A DNA stretch of 64,000 nucleotides from Lichenostomus cassidix. Its lineage: Eukaryota; Chordata; Aves; Passeriformes; Meliphagidae. Both the position numbers and the translations under genes were made by a program. The stretch lies in contig CM039195.1 of assembly GCA_008360975.2 (NCBI GenBank), forward strand, positions 12,329,010 to 12,393,009, written 5' to 3'. The notes under the pieces are model-generated. The model saw nothing but the letters and a program-made list of their open reading frames with translations. It was not told the DNA's origin and searched no databases. Below are positions 1 to 14,919 of the stretch, piece by piece; position 1 is the first letter of the stretch; each line of letters opens with the position of its first letter.

Positions 1-233
1 AACAACAAGAAAAAGAACAACAAGAAAAAGAACAACAACAAGAAAAATAGAACAAGAAGAACAAGAAGGAGAACAAGTAGAAGAAGTAGAAGAAGAACAA
101 GAAGAACAAGAACAACAAGAGGAACAAGAGGAACAAGAAAAACAAGAACAAGAACGTGAAGAAGAAGAAGAGGAAGGAGGAGAAGAAAAACAACAAGAAC
201 AAGACAAAGATGAAGAAGACGAAGTGAAAATAA
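1..233. repeat. AAC/AAG-type purine-rich simple repeat
   Basis: The plus strand is almost entirely A, G and C in imperfect AAC, AAG, ACA and GAA triplets, with T nearly absent. The units drift from AAC/AAG at the left to GAA/GGA at the right, as in a diverged trinucleotide microsatellite. It starts at the window edge, so the true left end is not visible. One frame stays open for about 50 codons only because of composition; I do not regard it as coding. Confidence 0.85.
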
Positions 234-3200
234 TCACTGTTTTATTGTAAACAGGCTGTAACTTTTCTAAGATACCACACTCTCTAATAAAAGTGGGGGG
301 AAAAAATTACAGCCAAAACAGAGAAAGAGTTTTTTTAGTTGGATTCCTGCCATTTAAGCAGCTCCTGATTTCATTTGTACAAGTGCATCAAATGACAAGG
401 AAACTCTCCCAACAGCTACACTCATAAAATCTGCATTTCTCCTTGCTCTAAAGGCAAATTTCAGGGACATAATCTTCAGCAAAACTGAAATGACAACAAG
501 AGTTGCAAATCAGATGGTGTCATCACTATTTTCCAACAGGAAATGAGAGATCCCCTGGCAGTGCTGGGTTATTTTATCCCAGGGATCACTGAAATGTGCT
601 GATTTTGTTGTTGACCCCAAAACACAAGGAATTAAGATGAATGCATTTCATACATTTGGCTGATTAATGTCCTTGTTACACTAAGACCAAATATTTAAAT
701 TTCCTCACCAAAAGCAAATGGTATTTAAAAAAAATATACTTTTACCTACTATTATAAAACACAGAGTGATATTTTAATAAATTCATTCAGAGCAGCACTG
801 AGCCACTCAGGTATGGCTATGCATTTACCAAGGGAAAGCAGGACTAATATATCATCCTCCAGAAAAAAAAATCATTGTATAAGCTCTTCTAAATAAAAAA
901 AAAAAATATATCATTATGTTTTGTCATAGCTGAACAAAACCAAAAGAATTACAATCATATCTTCTACTAAAACAGAGCTGATGTTCTGTAAAACATGTAT
1001 CCTTAAACACAAATATAATTAACTGCATTTCAGCACTCACTGAAGCCTGAAAGGATCCTAAAAATCCCTTTAAGTGGATAGAATGAAGCATATTTTCATC
1101 AAAATTGAAAACATTGAATGAATTTATTAGGTATTTGGTTGGAAGTTCTGACTTTGTAGAAGAATGCATTAGTGCAAAATTAGGAAAAGAGAATTTTTTT
1201 AGTCACTGTTTTTATGAAGTCTTATTTTCCATTTTGTGTTCCAACATATGACAGTTTTGTCTCTAAAGGTTGTCCTTAAAACATCTGAGTCACACAAACT
1301 CTCCCTTTCAGAATCCATTATCTCATAAAAGAAGTGTTATAAATCCAAAAGTAAAAATAGCATCAGCAAGTTGTTAGGGTGAGCAATGCTAACTGAAGGA
1401 ATCCTGCTAAACACAGTTATTTCCCTTTGGAATCCCTGGAATGCTGGGGAGTTGCAGTCATAACTGCTAAAAACTGCCTCAAAACTGATCAATAATAAAG
1501 AATTTTGAAGTAAATTACTCTGAGATCTGCTACAGTTTATTTCCTTGTTTCTATAGCTTTAAATTCCCAAGAAATATAAAACATTCCTTTTTGCTGCTAG
1601 TGAATTTCACTGCTTAAACTTATGAAACATGCAATTTCATCCATCATTCTTTATAATATTTTCAAAATAACATCCAAAAGTTTGGCTAACTTTACAATTA
1701 AAACGCTGGAAATTGTCCTTTTACACTGGAATCACTCTTACTGAGCCTAATGATATTCATGATGCAGCCAGAGAAACACATTCCATAAAATTACGTGATG
1801 ATAATCAAATGATAATATTTAGCAAATCACATAAGATATTCTCCAACAACCAACATTTTTTTCCACTCATCAGGCTGGGAAAAATCCATTTCTGAATGTG
1901 ATATATAACAATGGAGTAAACCCAACGTGAAGTTGATATTCAAGGGTTCAAACAAAGCTTCAGAAAAGCAGACCCAGGACAAGGTTTGGCATCAGATGAA
2001 CACTGAGATTCTACAGAAAATATTCTCTGTGCTGGCCACTCCAGGATGCAAACATTTCACATGAAATTAAAGGTTCAAAAAACCAGGCAGGGTGATCACA
2101 GGGTCTGGAGGACTGCAATCAACTGCAGAGGAAGCCCAGTGAGCTCCTCTTGTCCTCAGAGCTCCTGCAATGCTGAAGGAACAAAACATCAGCAAAAGAG
2201 CTCTAGCAGAATCAGCCCCTCACATGTGCAGGTCTTTGCAAGGCTTCAGTTCAACTGTACTTACATCATCCCCACCTGGCATCCTCAAAAGCAAAAATAA
2301 CACAATTCTCTCGTCATTCATGGCAAATACTTTATCTGCTGTTTGTAAGGAATTGGGAAGTGCAAAGGGAACTCCACAACAAAAGCTGAGGGAGCTGCTG
2401 ATCAGCAGGTTGATTTCTTCATGTGTGAAACTGGGAAAGGTCATGAAAGGTTTTTCAGAGTCTAAACTTGACCAGGAAATTATAATAGGTAATTCATAAA
2501 CAATTCTGTAAATGTATAAGAACTCACTTTAATATCTGTAATATGTAAACCAAATATTTAAATATTTAAACAGGACAGGGTAGAAGGAGGCAATGGGAGC
2601 ACTAAGAGTGGTAAGAGCCTCCTGTATTTCAACAGAAACAGGAACTCCAATATCCTGAATTTGGAGAAGACAGGGGTTTTGCCCGTGAGCCAAAAGCACA
2701 GCACTGAACGGGATAGACAGAGAAGGTTTCTGCAGCCCAACATCTACCAAACTCCTCTCCCAGTCCAAATTCTGACTGCTCCAAGTTCAAGGGCTTTCCA
2801 TAGAACTTCATTTGCAGAAAAGGCACTCAAACTCTGAGTCTGCACTTCTGACAGCTGAAAAACAAAAAGCCTCAAAAACTGCATTTGTGCTTTTGAAACC
2901 CCCAAATAATAAAAAGGCAGCAGTGTAAAGATCAGGGAGACATGAAACAACCTTAACTCTGAAGCTGCCAGAGGATTTTTGGATGAGGTTTCCCATGCCC
3001 TCCTCCCCAGCAGGAATTTCACCATCCACCACCACTTCACCCATGGTCTCAGCTCTGTACTCTACAAAACAGCATTTCTTGTTCTAATCACCTTCTTTCT
3101 CTGCACATTATTTTATGACCAAATAAAGGCTATTAGGTTTTTCAATAAGATGAAATAACAACTCTTCCTTCCAAAAACAATAATTACAATGACTCCTTAT

Positions 3201-6200
3201 CATCAATGACTACTTAATTCATCTTCCTTTGCTGCAGCATTCAGATAATGCTGCGTTGTTGTGGATGTTTTGAATCTTTAAAAAATACAAAAATACCTAT
3301 ACTCAACTTTCCTTTACTATCATTTCTGACTTAGATGCTTTAAAAAAAGAGTTTGAAATCCATGTTTGTAGGAAATGAACATTACAATGATGAAAAATTA
3401 TTTGCTTTGTGTGTTAATAAATCACTGATTAAGTTCAATTTTCATGGGTTCTTTTCTTTTACTCACAAGTCAGTTGCAGGCTTATTGATGATCACAGAAA
3501 ACACACTGAATAAAAAGCCACAGATATGACATAAACATAAATGACTCAAGGAAAAAGAAATTGGGGAAATGGCAATCCACAACACTAAAAAGGAGTGTTT
3601 TTTTAACCTAATTTAGAATAGGCCATCTGCTTTATATCCTCTACTGAAAGTTTAGCAGCCATGACACTGTGATGATACCTTAGTTAAATGCTGTTCTATT
3701 TTTACAACTACACACTTCAAAAGAGAAGTTATTTGTTTATTTGAAACGAGGAAAAATATTTCCGACCCCACATCCAGAAATACCAGGTATTGAGCAAGTA
3801 GAGAGAGCAAGTAGACTCGAATGGAAGTTATTCAGAAAATGGTATTTTGGCTGATTGAGAAAATGAGTACTTGAAGATTAAGGACATGGAGAAGTACTGG
3901 TGATAACACACAAATAGCCTGAGCTGAGATGCAGAACTGGGCGTGTTCACCCATGAGAAGGGTTCTCCAAGTGTGCAAACAGATCTGGATCTGGGCTCCA
4001 GGGGGGCAAACAAATGGATATGCACCAATATCAGAGTAATAACAGTGCAGTTTCAAAGCTGTGTTTGAATGGCATAGAGCAAAAAGAGGGAAAAGCAAGA
4101 TAGGCTGGGTTATGTCTGGATAGGGAAATTGTCAGTGGAGAGGAGGAGATAACAGAGCCCTGTAGAGGATTGGATAAACTGGGATCCCTGCAGCTTCAGA
4201 CAGGCTGGGAGAGAGGGGAAAACAGCTCTCCTGGCTCGAGAGTGATAACCTAAACCCAGAGCTGAAATGTTTCCATATCCTTCAAACGGACTTTGATAAG
4301 AACAAAACCCCAGCAATGCTGGTATTTTCATCTCCCCCTGCTGTCATGGTGCACTAACCACCAAAACCACGGGCCAGGAGGCACTCCAAGGCTGTGCTCC
4401 AAGGGCTCACATTTCACACATCACCCTGAACAGCTAAAAAGACAGACAAAAGGAATTAACTGAACTCACCAAATTCAGAATAACAATAATAAAAAGGTCG
4501 CTTTCTTGGGTTAGTGAAGCTTCTCCACAGTCGTTGCTTATCCCATGAGCTCTTTTTTAACCCTGCCTGGTCACTTGGTGAGAGGCAAAGCTGACACCAG
4601 AGGAGAAAAACAGAAAATGCAGATTCTGGAGGAGAATCAAACCAGCACACACTTCAGCAGCACACATTCCCAGGTGTGCAGCTCCCAGCTGGACCAAAAC
4701 AAAATCTCAGATGTTTAAATGGTAAAACAGCTTCATGAATCCTAGGGGTCCCTCAGCTGAAAAAGGTGCACCCAGAGGTGTGGTTGTTCAATAATGCTGC
4801 AAGGCTGCAGCTTGAGGCAGCTGATGGTATGGGAAGGAAAGACATTTGAGTGACTCTCTTCTGAAATTCTGGAGAAATTCACAAATATTGCAAAGATTTC
4901 AGCATAACTGCTGGAAAGGAAAACTTATAGTCAGACAGGCTGTGGTTCCAAGAAGCTAACAAAACATGACAAGGACATGCAAGGATCTGTGAGTGTAACT
5001 GCAGGGCTGAGAGGCACCACAGCTCCAGAGCAGCCCAGAACCCCAGAGAACAGCTTTCACTGCTCCAGAACGAGTATGGCACAACCCTGGAAGGAATTCA
5101 GCCCAACTGGGGACTCTGCAGCCATTCCTGAGCTCTCTCAGAGGTGCAGGGTTGCCCCTGAGCACTGCAGATAGTCCACATCAGCAAGATCCTGATCTCC
5201 ATCAGCTGATGCTCTGCTCTGGCTGGCTGGGACAGACAATGTTCTCCCTCCAACAGCTTCTCAGCAGAGCTGCAGGCAGTGATTTCCCCCTGGGATAAAA
5301 CACATCCCCAGGCAGTGAAAGGTGTATAATCCAGAACCTAACAGTGCTTGCTGCAGCTGGGTTTGCTCCAAGCCAGAGGCACACAGAGTAAATCTTGCAG
5401 GGGACAAACAAGTCAGCAAGGAAATCACTTACAGCAGCTTGGTGGCTAAAATTACCCTTTGCATGTGAAAAACAGTCAAACAGCAGAGAACTAAATTAGC
5501 TGTAATTTGAAATATTACGTATTTGAAATATTATGTGGATAATACCTCTAAGGTCTTTTATTTCAAGCAGAAACATTTCAGAAAATGTCAGTGTGCACAT
5601 TTGCAACAAACCTCAATGTGGTGTATTAAAAAGGCAGAGAGAAAGCTAAAAAATCAGCACATGCTGAGCACCCACCACAGTGCTTGAATTTGGGAATATA
5701 TGGTCACAGCAAAGCAGACCAAAGGTATATTTCTGGCAAACAAGATCTGTTTTCTAAGAGTCACTGTGTTTTCTAATTATGCATTAATATTTTGCAGCAA
5801 AACCAACAGCTGCTTCTGATTACTCTCATGAGAAGTAGTTTCCTAAAATTAATGACACTTAAACCCAAAAGACATAACTGTTCCATTAATATAACTTGTG
5901 GCTAAAGTCATTAATATTTCAAGTGTGAGCACAGAACTCTAAGATAAGAACACAGAATTGAACTGGAAATTGATGTGTCATGCACACTAAAAAATAATCA
6001 TGTTAGATTTGCAGAGCAATGAAAACACAGAGGAAACACTATAAAACTGGATGTTTACCTACTCTTGTGTTTCTAATTGCTGTGACTCATCACAACCCCA
6101 AACAGGCTGGAAGAAGTGCTCACTGCACCTCGCTGATCCCTCCCTCGGTTTGGCCATAAATGAGGTGATGTTGGCACCAGAGCATCTTGCTGCCGGTAAA

Positions 6201-9200
6201 TTTGGAGATCTAGAGCAGCAGGTTTCTCTCAGGGACATTTTCTAGCTATAGATAGAACTGTGTGAGGAAAAACTGTCTTGAAATGTAGTTGGATGTTAAA
6301 ATTAAAATCTATGAAAAGCAGTTGTCCTTAGCAAAGAGGTTGGGTGGAGCACAGGATGAGAAACAAGACAAGCATTGCTCTTGCCATCTGGGGGACAAAC
6401 AGGTTTTGAAACATAATTGAGGATTTTTAGGGAATTGAAAAGAAATAAATCATATCTAAGTTTAGGTGAAGAATATTTCCAGTTCTAAAACAAGATATTG
6501 CACCACTGAAAATGAATTAAACCCACATGTATTCGTTAGGTTCATAAGACAATTTTCAACTCATTGCTCAAATTTCACAGCTAAAATAATTTGAGAAGCT
6601 TGTTTAGTACCCTATACAGTATAATTAAAATATTTCCCTATTTAAACCGTGACGAAGTGAAAGAAAAAGTCACATTTCATGGCTTATTTTTTGATTCAAA
6701 TAGTTAATAAAATCACTACATAAAAGTACAGTGCAATTGAACATGTTATTATACAATGCAAATGTGCAAATATAAACCAGTCATAAGCTCTAAGACCATC
6801 ATCAGTTAAAAAAAGGATTTGATTAATTACTTATTTTCTACAATTCTAGCTAAGGTTTTGTACATTAAATGTGCCTCCAAACTTAGTTAAGTTTATTTAT
6901 GTATTAACTTCTTTTTCTCATTAGAATAAAGCAGTAAGAAACACTGCTAGAGCCTTTCTCTAGGAAAGCAAGTAAAAAGCAGAGATTCAAAACAAGTTTA
7001 AACCAAGAAAACAACTGAATACAAATTCAGTTTGCTGATACAATTGAGTATATTCTGAGCCCTTGTTAGTATGGTAAGACAGTTAACATTTTTCACTGTT
7101 CCAAATTACTGAAAGACTGAGTCTAATTTTTTCTACTTTATGTCTCATTAAAGTTCATGTCTCATAAAATGTTCTCAGTCCTTTAGTAGCTTAATAAAAT
7201 ATTTACGTATCTTCTCGTTAGCAAGAAGATGAGTATGAAAAGATACCTGCCAGAATACTAATCTGGAGATATCCCAGTCCAATTACTTATTTTTCTGAGC
7301 AGGAAACCATAACCTTCAGGGCCAACAGAACTGTGTGTGCAAAAGCGATGCAGAGAGGTCAGAGCCTCTTGCAAAGCCAGCACTCCTGCCAAAAGGCACC
7401 TTTTCCCTTGGCATATCGAGATCCAAAAGTATGTGACTGCTCGGAGCAAAAGCAGGTTAAGCTAAAGACAAAATGTTCTCTTCTTCCAAAGTAAAAAATG
7501 TTAGGAGTGTGCTTAACTAATACAAGTATTGGACCTTGTGGTTTTAACCTTAAATTTAGAGTGTGTGTACATCCAAAAAGCTCTAGAATTTTGCTTGAGG
7601 AACTACCCCAATATTCAAAATGTAATACAAAGGCAACATTAATTACACAAAACCAGAACCTGCTACAGTTTGCTTTTTGTTTTGCCATGAAACCTTTCAG
7701 AATGGAGTTCTCACTTCTCAAATATAACAGAGCTGCATCAGGAGAAAAAGTATTGATCATTTAACAAGGAGAGCAATTTTCTAGTGCTTGTTTTTGTGCT
7801 GTGATTCACTCAAACCATCTCACAGATGGTAAGAAATATTTGAGAGACAAAGTCCCATGTTTTGTGTAAGGCTTGATTAGGATTTTTCCAGTGGCTTTTG
7901 GTGGACAACACCAGAGTAATTTCAGAACACTGAGAGTGATGAGTTCTCACTGGACTTGTGCTAATTAAGGCTTCTCAGATCCAGAACTGTGACCAAAGCT
8001 GAAAGGACAAACCAGCCCAGCAAGGAGGAAAGGGAGACACTTCCAGCAGAACAATAAACAGCAAATTGACCAGAAAACTTCTCTGGGATTCTAAAGGAGG
8101 ACACTGAAATCCTTTCTGTACCTGATTGACACACTGTGTGAATGTATGAATCAGTCTGTGAATTCATACACTTCAATCTTCTGGGTCCAAAATCAATATC
8201 ACAGTCTTAGGCTACATTTCTCTAGTGGCATTGATTTTTTGTGTTAATTTGCATTTAGTAAAAAATATTTCTAAAAGGTTTGTTTTCACCGATATGATAA
8301 AAACATGTAGGTTTTACATGGATGAGAACATGATTTACAGTCATGTTTAATTCAGTAGCTTCATATAAATATTAAGGAAAAGAGTCTAAAGCAGAAAGGG
8401 AATTAATTTAATTGTAATAACACTTCTCTTTTATACAAGAGATGAGTCACAAAGGCAGTCAAAGTCAGAGGGACAGGAATGAAAAATGGATCACTTACAG
8501 CCCAACACGGGATTTTGCTCATTTGCAGAGCACTCCTGTTTACATTTATAATCCAAGAAAAAGAAGTAAATGATTTAAAAATTGCCAAAAGCCCTGGAAA
8601 TTAATCCATGTTGGCAGAGGAGCCCAAATGATGAGCAAAGCCAAGTTCCACAAGGAGCTAAAGCCCAAAAGGGGAGCTGCACAGAACGATAGGATGCCCT
8701 GCAGGACCAGAGCTGAGCAGCAAACAAAAATGCAAATAAAGCCAAAGAAGGCCTTGCACTGCACAGATGTCCTGCAGCAGTGACCAGGTCACTGTCTGGG
8801 CAGCTAAGGAGTGAGCAGCACTAATCCAACCCTTCCCCAGCAGCCAAACCCTGAGCAGAGCAGAAATTCATTTATGGCCAACTTCATTAGCTCGGCTCAC
8901 TGCAGTCCACCATGTCAGAGCAACAATCCTCCCACTAATCCCATCAAGAGGATTTGATTTTATTCCTTTTTTTTTTTTTTAAATTCCATCTCTCACCAAC
9001 TCAGATAGCAGAATCAAATAGAGAATAATACATTCAATGAGTTACTTCATTAGCTGAGTGAAGGTGAAACAGAAACAGCTGAGTCAAATAATGAGCTGTC
9101 AAGCACAGCAGCTCAGAGCAAGGAGGGATTTGGGAGCATTTTTCCTGACAGAAAGGGAAACACAGAGCTTTTCCTACACACAACGTGTCATCTTTCCATT

Positions 9201-9350
9201 CCAGTCCCTCCAAAAATACCAGTTTGGGGGGAAAATACCAAAGCGAACTGACAAGAACAAGGAGAGCAGAAATTACTCACATTACAGCAAGCATCATTAA
9301 ATAAGTCATAGTCAATTAACAAGTTACCACTGGTTTTAAAGAAAGTAAAG
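234..9350. other. Unique AT-rich DNA, no gene seen
   Basis: No exon, RNA gene or recognisable transposon can be supported. All open frames are under about 135 codons, overlap on both strands and show no known protein motif. Minor content is a 16-bp tandem duplication at 5505-5536 and a T14 run at 8967-8980. Slightly GC-richer stretches near 4150-5400 and 8600-8900 gave no recognisable match. Confidence 0.6.
5505..5536. repeat. 16-bp tandem duplication
   Basis: The unit ATTTGAAATATTACGT is followed directly by ATTTGAAATATTATGT, with one C/T difference. It is a simple local duplication with no sign of function. Confidence 0.8.
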
Positions 9351-9546
9351 CAAAAGAAAACCCAAAAAACCAACCAACAAAAAAACCCCAGAAACAACAA
9401 CAAAAAAAAAACCACCAAAAACCAACCAAACAAAAAAAACCAAACTGCAAACAAAAAAAAAACCCCACAACCAAACCAAAAAAACCACAAAACAAACAAA
9501 CAAACAAACCACAATACAAACAAACAAGAAACCCAAACCAAACACT
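9351..9546. repeat. A/C-rich low-complexity tract
   Basis: About 195 bp of the plus strand is built from A runs separated by C, CC or CCC, with very few G or T bases. Repeated motifs include CCAAA, CAAACAAA and AACCAACC. Opposite-strand frames rich in Phe, Trp, Leu and Val are by-products of this composition and were not called. Three more tracts of the same kind and orientation occur in the window. Confidence 0.8.
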
Positions 9547-12500
9547 ACAGAAAAATTAAGCAGAGAACACAAAACTTTTGTGTTGTTGGATGATGATCAA
9601 CCAAGTAGTTTATCCTCATTTAAGAAGAGGTTTTATTCTCCCATATATCAAACAGCTAAACAAAAATTTCACTGATCTATTAATTAAACCTATTTAATTC
9701 TCCCGGCTGCAATCCAGAGTCTGAGCAGGTCTGGTTTTCTGCCCTTAGCATCAGCTGAGGACTCCAGCAATCAGACAAAATTGCAGTCAAAACTAGCTAA
9801 TGAGTCCTTGCTTTATTTCTGTGTTTGGACAAGCAGCTGGATTTATCCCTGCTCTGCAGTCTCTAAGGGAGGATTTTGCCAGAATAAAGGAGCATAACAT
9901 TACGTTTTGGCCCATGCAAGTTTGCAGGGGACTCTGCCAGAGACCCTGGGCAATGGCAGAAATTCAAAGCACTCATTTCCAATGGAGCTGGACAGAGACT
10001 GGACTGATTTGAAAAAATAATAAGGTTAAAAAACTGTCAGTTGTTACAAAATCGTGATTTGCAACTCGAAACAAATGTGGTTCATCCTCAAAGCCCAACT
10101 GGAAAGCTACAAGATAAAGAGAGAAGGAGGTTTGTCCCCCAACTCCTCCTCACAAAAAAACAAGCTATGTAGTAATTGTTGTATTTTTAATTTTCACCAA
10201 ATCTGTTGGACCCAGCCAATATTGGCATATCCCTGCACTTTGCTGTATAAAAAATAGGTGCCTGCCTATCAGTCAGCCTTGCCAAAAGTAACTTCACAGT
10301 AAAAGTAAGCAAAAGTGAGAAAAAAAAATAGGAAGGTGTAAAGAGAAGTGAGGGGGTGTCATGGGACAGGATTCATCCCACCAGGCAAGGCAGAACCACA
10401 AAAACCAGGAGAAGTCATTTTTCTGTCTCTTTATCTGAACACTCAAAGTGTTGTTCCACAGCTGCCAAGCTCTACAACAACTTTACTAATCTCTAGTAAG
10501 CACTAATGCCCTGGTAGCAGATCACCCCCATGGCTGAAGGGAACAACTGGGAGAAAATCACATTTTCTGCAGGGACAGCTTCACAACTCCAGCCTTTATG
10601 GACTTTCTTCAGTCTGGTTCTCCAACTCTGCACCCACACACAGGTCTCAGTTTCAAAAATATACTACAGTTGCTTTTTTTTTTTTTTTTCTCCTCCCATT
10701 TGGTGCATCAGAAATATTAAAATATCTTTATCCTGGAAACCTTAATACATCTATTCCATTGCAAAACTCTCCATCAGCTCTCCATTTTGCCAGACTAACA
10801 GAACAGGCTGTGGGACCTCATGGCATCTGAGTCTTCTCATGGCAAATACTTTCAGAAAAAGAAACAACTTAATGTGCACAATCTATGTGCATTATTTACA
10901 TTGCAGCCACAGAATGGGTCATCACATACAAATAGTAAATATGAATGTAAACCTACTTGTTTTACCTTTCAAAATACAAGGAATAGAAGAACAGTTCTCA
11001 GAGATTAGTAAAATTTTGACTTAATCCTTTTCTTTCTCATTTATGGGTTATTTCCGCTATTATTTTTTAAATACCTTTTGCATTTACTTCCAAAGCTTAA
11101 ATCAGTAAAAATCTCAGAAACAGTTATGGTAAAACATTGGAACTTAGAACATTTTGTACTTCAGAGCTGAATTTCTTTTTCTCTCACATTCACAACAGAT
11201 ATATCTACATGTCTAAAACTCAAAACTGTTGCCTTAATAGATCTGCCTTTAATGAGCTGCACAATTGGCTACACTGCTGCACTTAATGCAGCATAGCTTT
11301 GGGGACTCTCAGCAGCTCCATCCTTAGGATTTCCAGATGCCAGGGCAAATGCCATGCACCTTGAAATTTCAAACATATGGCACAAAACTCAAGGGAAAAA
11401 AATTGCAGAGTTGCAAAAGATATGTAAAAATATTATTTCCCGCAGAAAACATTGATAGGCACCATATTAGAGGCTGAACACTACAATTCAGGTTGCAGCA
11501 TCCCCCTGAATGACCACATAATTTTATTGGGAAAAGTATAGACCATTTTAGATGAAGGACTGCAGAATGGTGAATTTTGGGGGTGAGTTTTTGTCTCCTC
11601 CTTACAAACAAGAACAATCCCAGCTGCAGTGTTCAGCTGGCTGGAAGAGACCTGAGCAGTGGAACATCTCCTTGCTCCTGCAGTCACTGCAGGAATGTGA
11701 AGTTGTGTTTCTTAATTCAGGATGTCAAGCTCTGCAAAAACATTCCCACACATGCAGAGTCAAAAAATGACATAGTGAACACGGTGAAAGTATTCCATCC
11801 TGGAGCCTTTAGGCTTAAAGGAAATGACTTTTGATTAGACTCCTAAATGACTGAACATGTGGCTCCAGCAGTTGTCAGGAGTTATCAGATAACACCAACT
11901 TTACATGGAATAAGAACTAATTCCTGCACAGTGCTATTGCTGTAAAGGCTGCAACAACAATGGCAGACATATCATTAAATGGGCAAACCTAGAAATATAA
12001 TTAAATTAACTGATAATCATCTCTCTTCTTCTATCCAGGCTCTAATTTAATGCACTTGCAAATGTAATGAGGTTCACTGAATTGAAAAATACTGTGGAAA
12101 TAACAGAAACAAGATTAAATTAATTGCACGACATACTGATAAGAAAGCTTGCTTCAAATTATGTGAAGCACATTTCTAAAAGCCATTAAGAGGCCAGTCA
12201 CATATCATGCACCTTGATGACAAATAACACATTGAAATTATTCTTTTACCAGCTGGAATATCCACTGTGTTTCCTATAACCATATGCTAATTGGCTGGGG
12301 CTCTCTCATCTTCAGGTAAATAAACATGTGAAAAACACTTGGGCAGTGAAAAATTAAAACCTGGCCAACAACCAAAATGACTTCTGCTCCAATCATTTTC
12401 ATGTAATTCACACTAAAGAATTTGAGATGAAGACATGCTAAATGCATTTATACCTTGCAGCAGCTTGGGTGAAAAGCTTTGTTTTCTTCCCTAAGAAAGC

Positions 12501-14919
12501 ACAATTTAGATTTCCACAAACAGGAATAAAGCATTCATTTGGAAGAAAAAAATAACCAAATCTCAGTTCTGCCAGGAAGTGCTCTGGACAATGTATTTCT
12601 GAAGTTGCATCCAACATATAGCAGCCATCCATTCTTACTGACTTTTTCCTTAAAAAGAACCCTAAACAGGAATTCCACCACCTCTCCAGCTACCCTGTCC
12701 AAATGCTTGACTGTATTTGATACTTTAATTTAGGAAAAAAGAAAATCATTGTATAGAAATACATCAGAAATTTTAGATAGTTTACTTGAAAGGAAACATT
12801 GTCTGGTGAGTGCCAGAGGAACAAAATTTCAAACACTAGTGGGAGCTGCAAGGCATCCAATGCCAAAGATTTCAGTGGAATCCTGTCAAGTAATTCCAAT
12901 TTTCTCTTTTCTTACCCGAAGATTAACAACAAAGGATTTGCATTGGCATCTAGTGACAGGCCACTTCAGCCCACATTCCCCTGACAGCTTCACACTCCAG
13001 AGGGCTGGGAGCAGAGCACCTTGGTTTAAAAAATAACCCTGAAAAGCAGACAATGGCAACTCCAGGTTGGATTTCTGAGCAGAAATGCACCAGAGTGGCA
13101 AGGGGAATACAAAATCACAGCTGGCTGAGACACTGCTGAGCTGAGAGCAAAGAGGAAGGGAGAGAAACGTTGAGAAATAGGGAATTAAATCACAGGGCAA
13201 CATAGTTTAATAGCAGGGCACTGGGGTGCTAACCCAACAAAAGTTCAAGCAGACACTCTGAGGAAGGTGAGAATTCCACTAATATCAGCTCCGTTGATGA
13301 AATGGAAGCCAAGCAATAAAAAGGCTCCAAAGGCAGAAAATTCTGATGACACAAAACTTCCTTCGTGTTCTTGTTCCTTCAAAGCCTTTGTAGAAAATGA
13401 GCCTCAAGATGCTGAACTGTTTTTCTTACAGAATGGATTCACCTGATCTGGGTTTCAGTGTGTGGAAATGAGCTCTGCCAGGCTGGGCATCCTCTGCTGC
13501 CCACTGAGGCTTTCCTGAGCAGGATCCTTCTCTGGGGGCACCACAGAGACCTGGAATAGCTGCAGAGCACCACAGCCTTCATACACTTGAACTTCAATAT
13601 CTTCCTGCTGGTACTCTAATCATCCCTTCCTCTTCTGGGGTCTTTTAGATGTTTTACTAAGTATTTATATAGAGTTTGATCACATCTTTCTAGCTTTTCT
13701 ATTTCTATAAACAACCAGTTATGAGCTTTATTAAAGATCACTCTTGGGATTTCCTGTAGTAAAATTAGTCATTATTTACTAAATATTCAATTCTTAAGGA
13801 AGAGAATAAGTGAAATTCGAGGTGTCTGTATATACTTGGAGAGAATTCCAGGAGGGTTTATGTAGTTATAAATAAATGCTTCAAAGGGGAAAATCACTGT
13901 TTATACTGCATATCTGTCTCGTTACTTATGAAAAAACATGCATTATTCTGAGAACAGATGGTTTGTCAAGGTGGCCATATATGATTTTATTTCCTATTTT
14001 CAACATGCCTTCAGTATAACTTTAGTTCCAAAAAGATTTGGTCCTAAGATCCATTAAACACTGGCAATAGAGTAGAAATTGTTGTTAATTAGTCTGGGCC
14101 TCCTCCCAAATCTCTACCAATTAAACAAGTGTTTAGTGCTATTAAGCTTACATGTTATAAATCTTTATCTACATAACAGTGTTAGAAAATGGAAGAGGAG
14201 GAAAGCAGGAGAGTTAGGAAATAGTAAAAAAAGAATTAAATGAATACAGCTGAAATGTTAAAAAAGAAAAGAAAAATCAGCTGCTCACCAGTACAAACAG
14301 GCATTTTGAAAATCTCAACTCTGTGTGAGATTAATATTATGGTTTTCAGGGCTCAAAATAAATGTTCCATGTCACGTAACAGGGCAGACAAGACTGAATT
14401 CTCACAGGGTGATCTCCCTACAGTCTCATCCATTGGTGGCACCATTTCTAACATAAGGTAGTGATGCTGGGAGGAGGAGTGGGCTGGCAGGGGGGAGAAA
14501 AGCTTTCCAATCTACTTCAGGATAAAAATAAAATTTGGAAACTTGTATGAGAAATAGAGTTCTAAAGCACAGCACTGAGATCAGCCACTAAACACAGAAC
14601 AGTTTTACACTCAGTCAGTCACTTGTCTGAGCAGAGCTTGTGCTTTGAAGTGTTGGCTCAGAGCAGTGACCCATCCAGCTCACTGCCTCATCCCTCCTTG
14701 GGCTCACTCCTGGGGCTTCAAAGACAAACTGGCCTCTGTTCCCCACACCTGTTTAATTTCTAAAAATCAGGTATGGCTAACCTACCTCTGACACAAGATG
14801 CTTATTTACAGGTACTTAAATATCTATACAAATCTTTACAGGAAAAATCACTCATAATGTATTTCTGAGCAGAAGAACAGTGTCTTTTTAAAAAAAACTC
14901 ATCACTCTAGCAATGCATC
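9547..14919. other. Unique AT-rich DNA, no gene seen
   Basis: I see no supportable gene. A T16 run is at 10674-10689. The part around 11940-12300 is AT-rich with several TAATTA/ATTAAT-like motifs, but nothing in a single sequence shows whether it is conserved. The 105-codon minus-strand frame at 12886-13203 has no recognisable motif. Confidence 0.55.

Noticed and set aside
9188..9572. Minus-strand frames rich in Phe, Trp, Leu and Val
   Set aside because: They come from the A/C-rich tract and are not membrane proteins.
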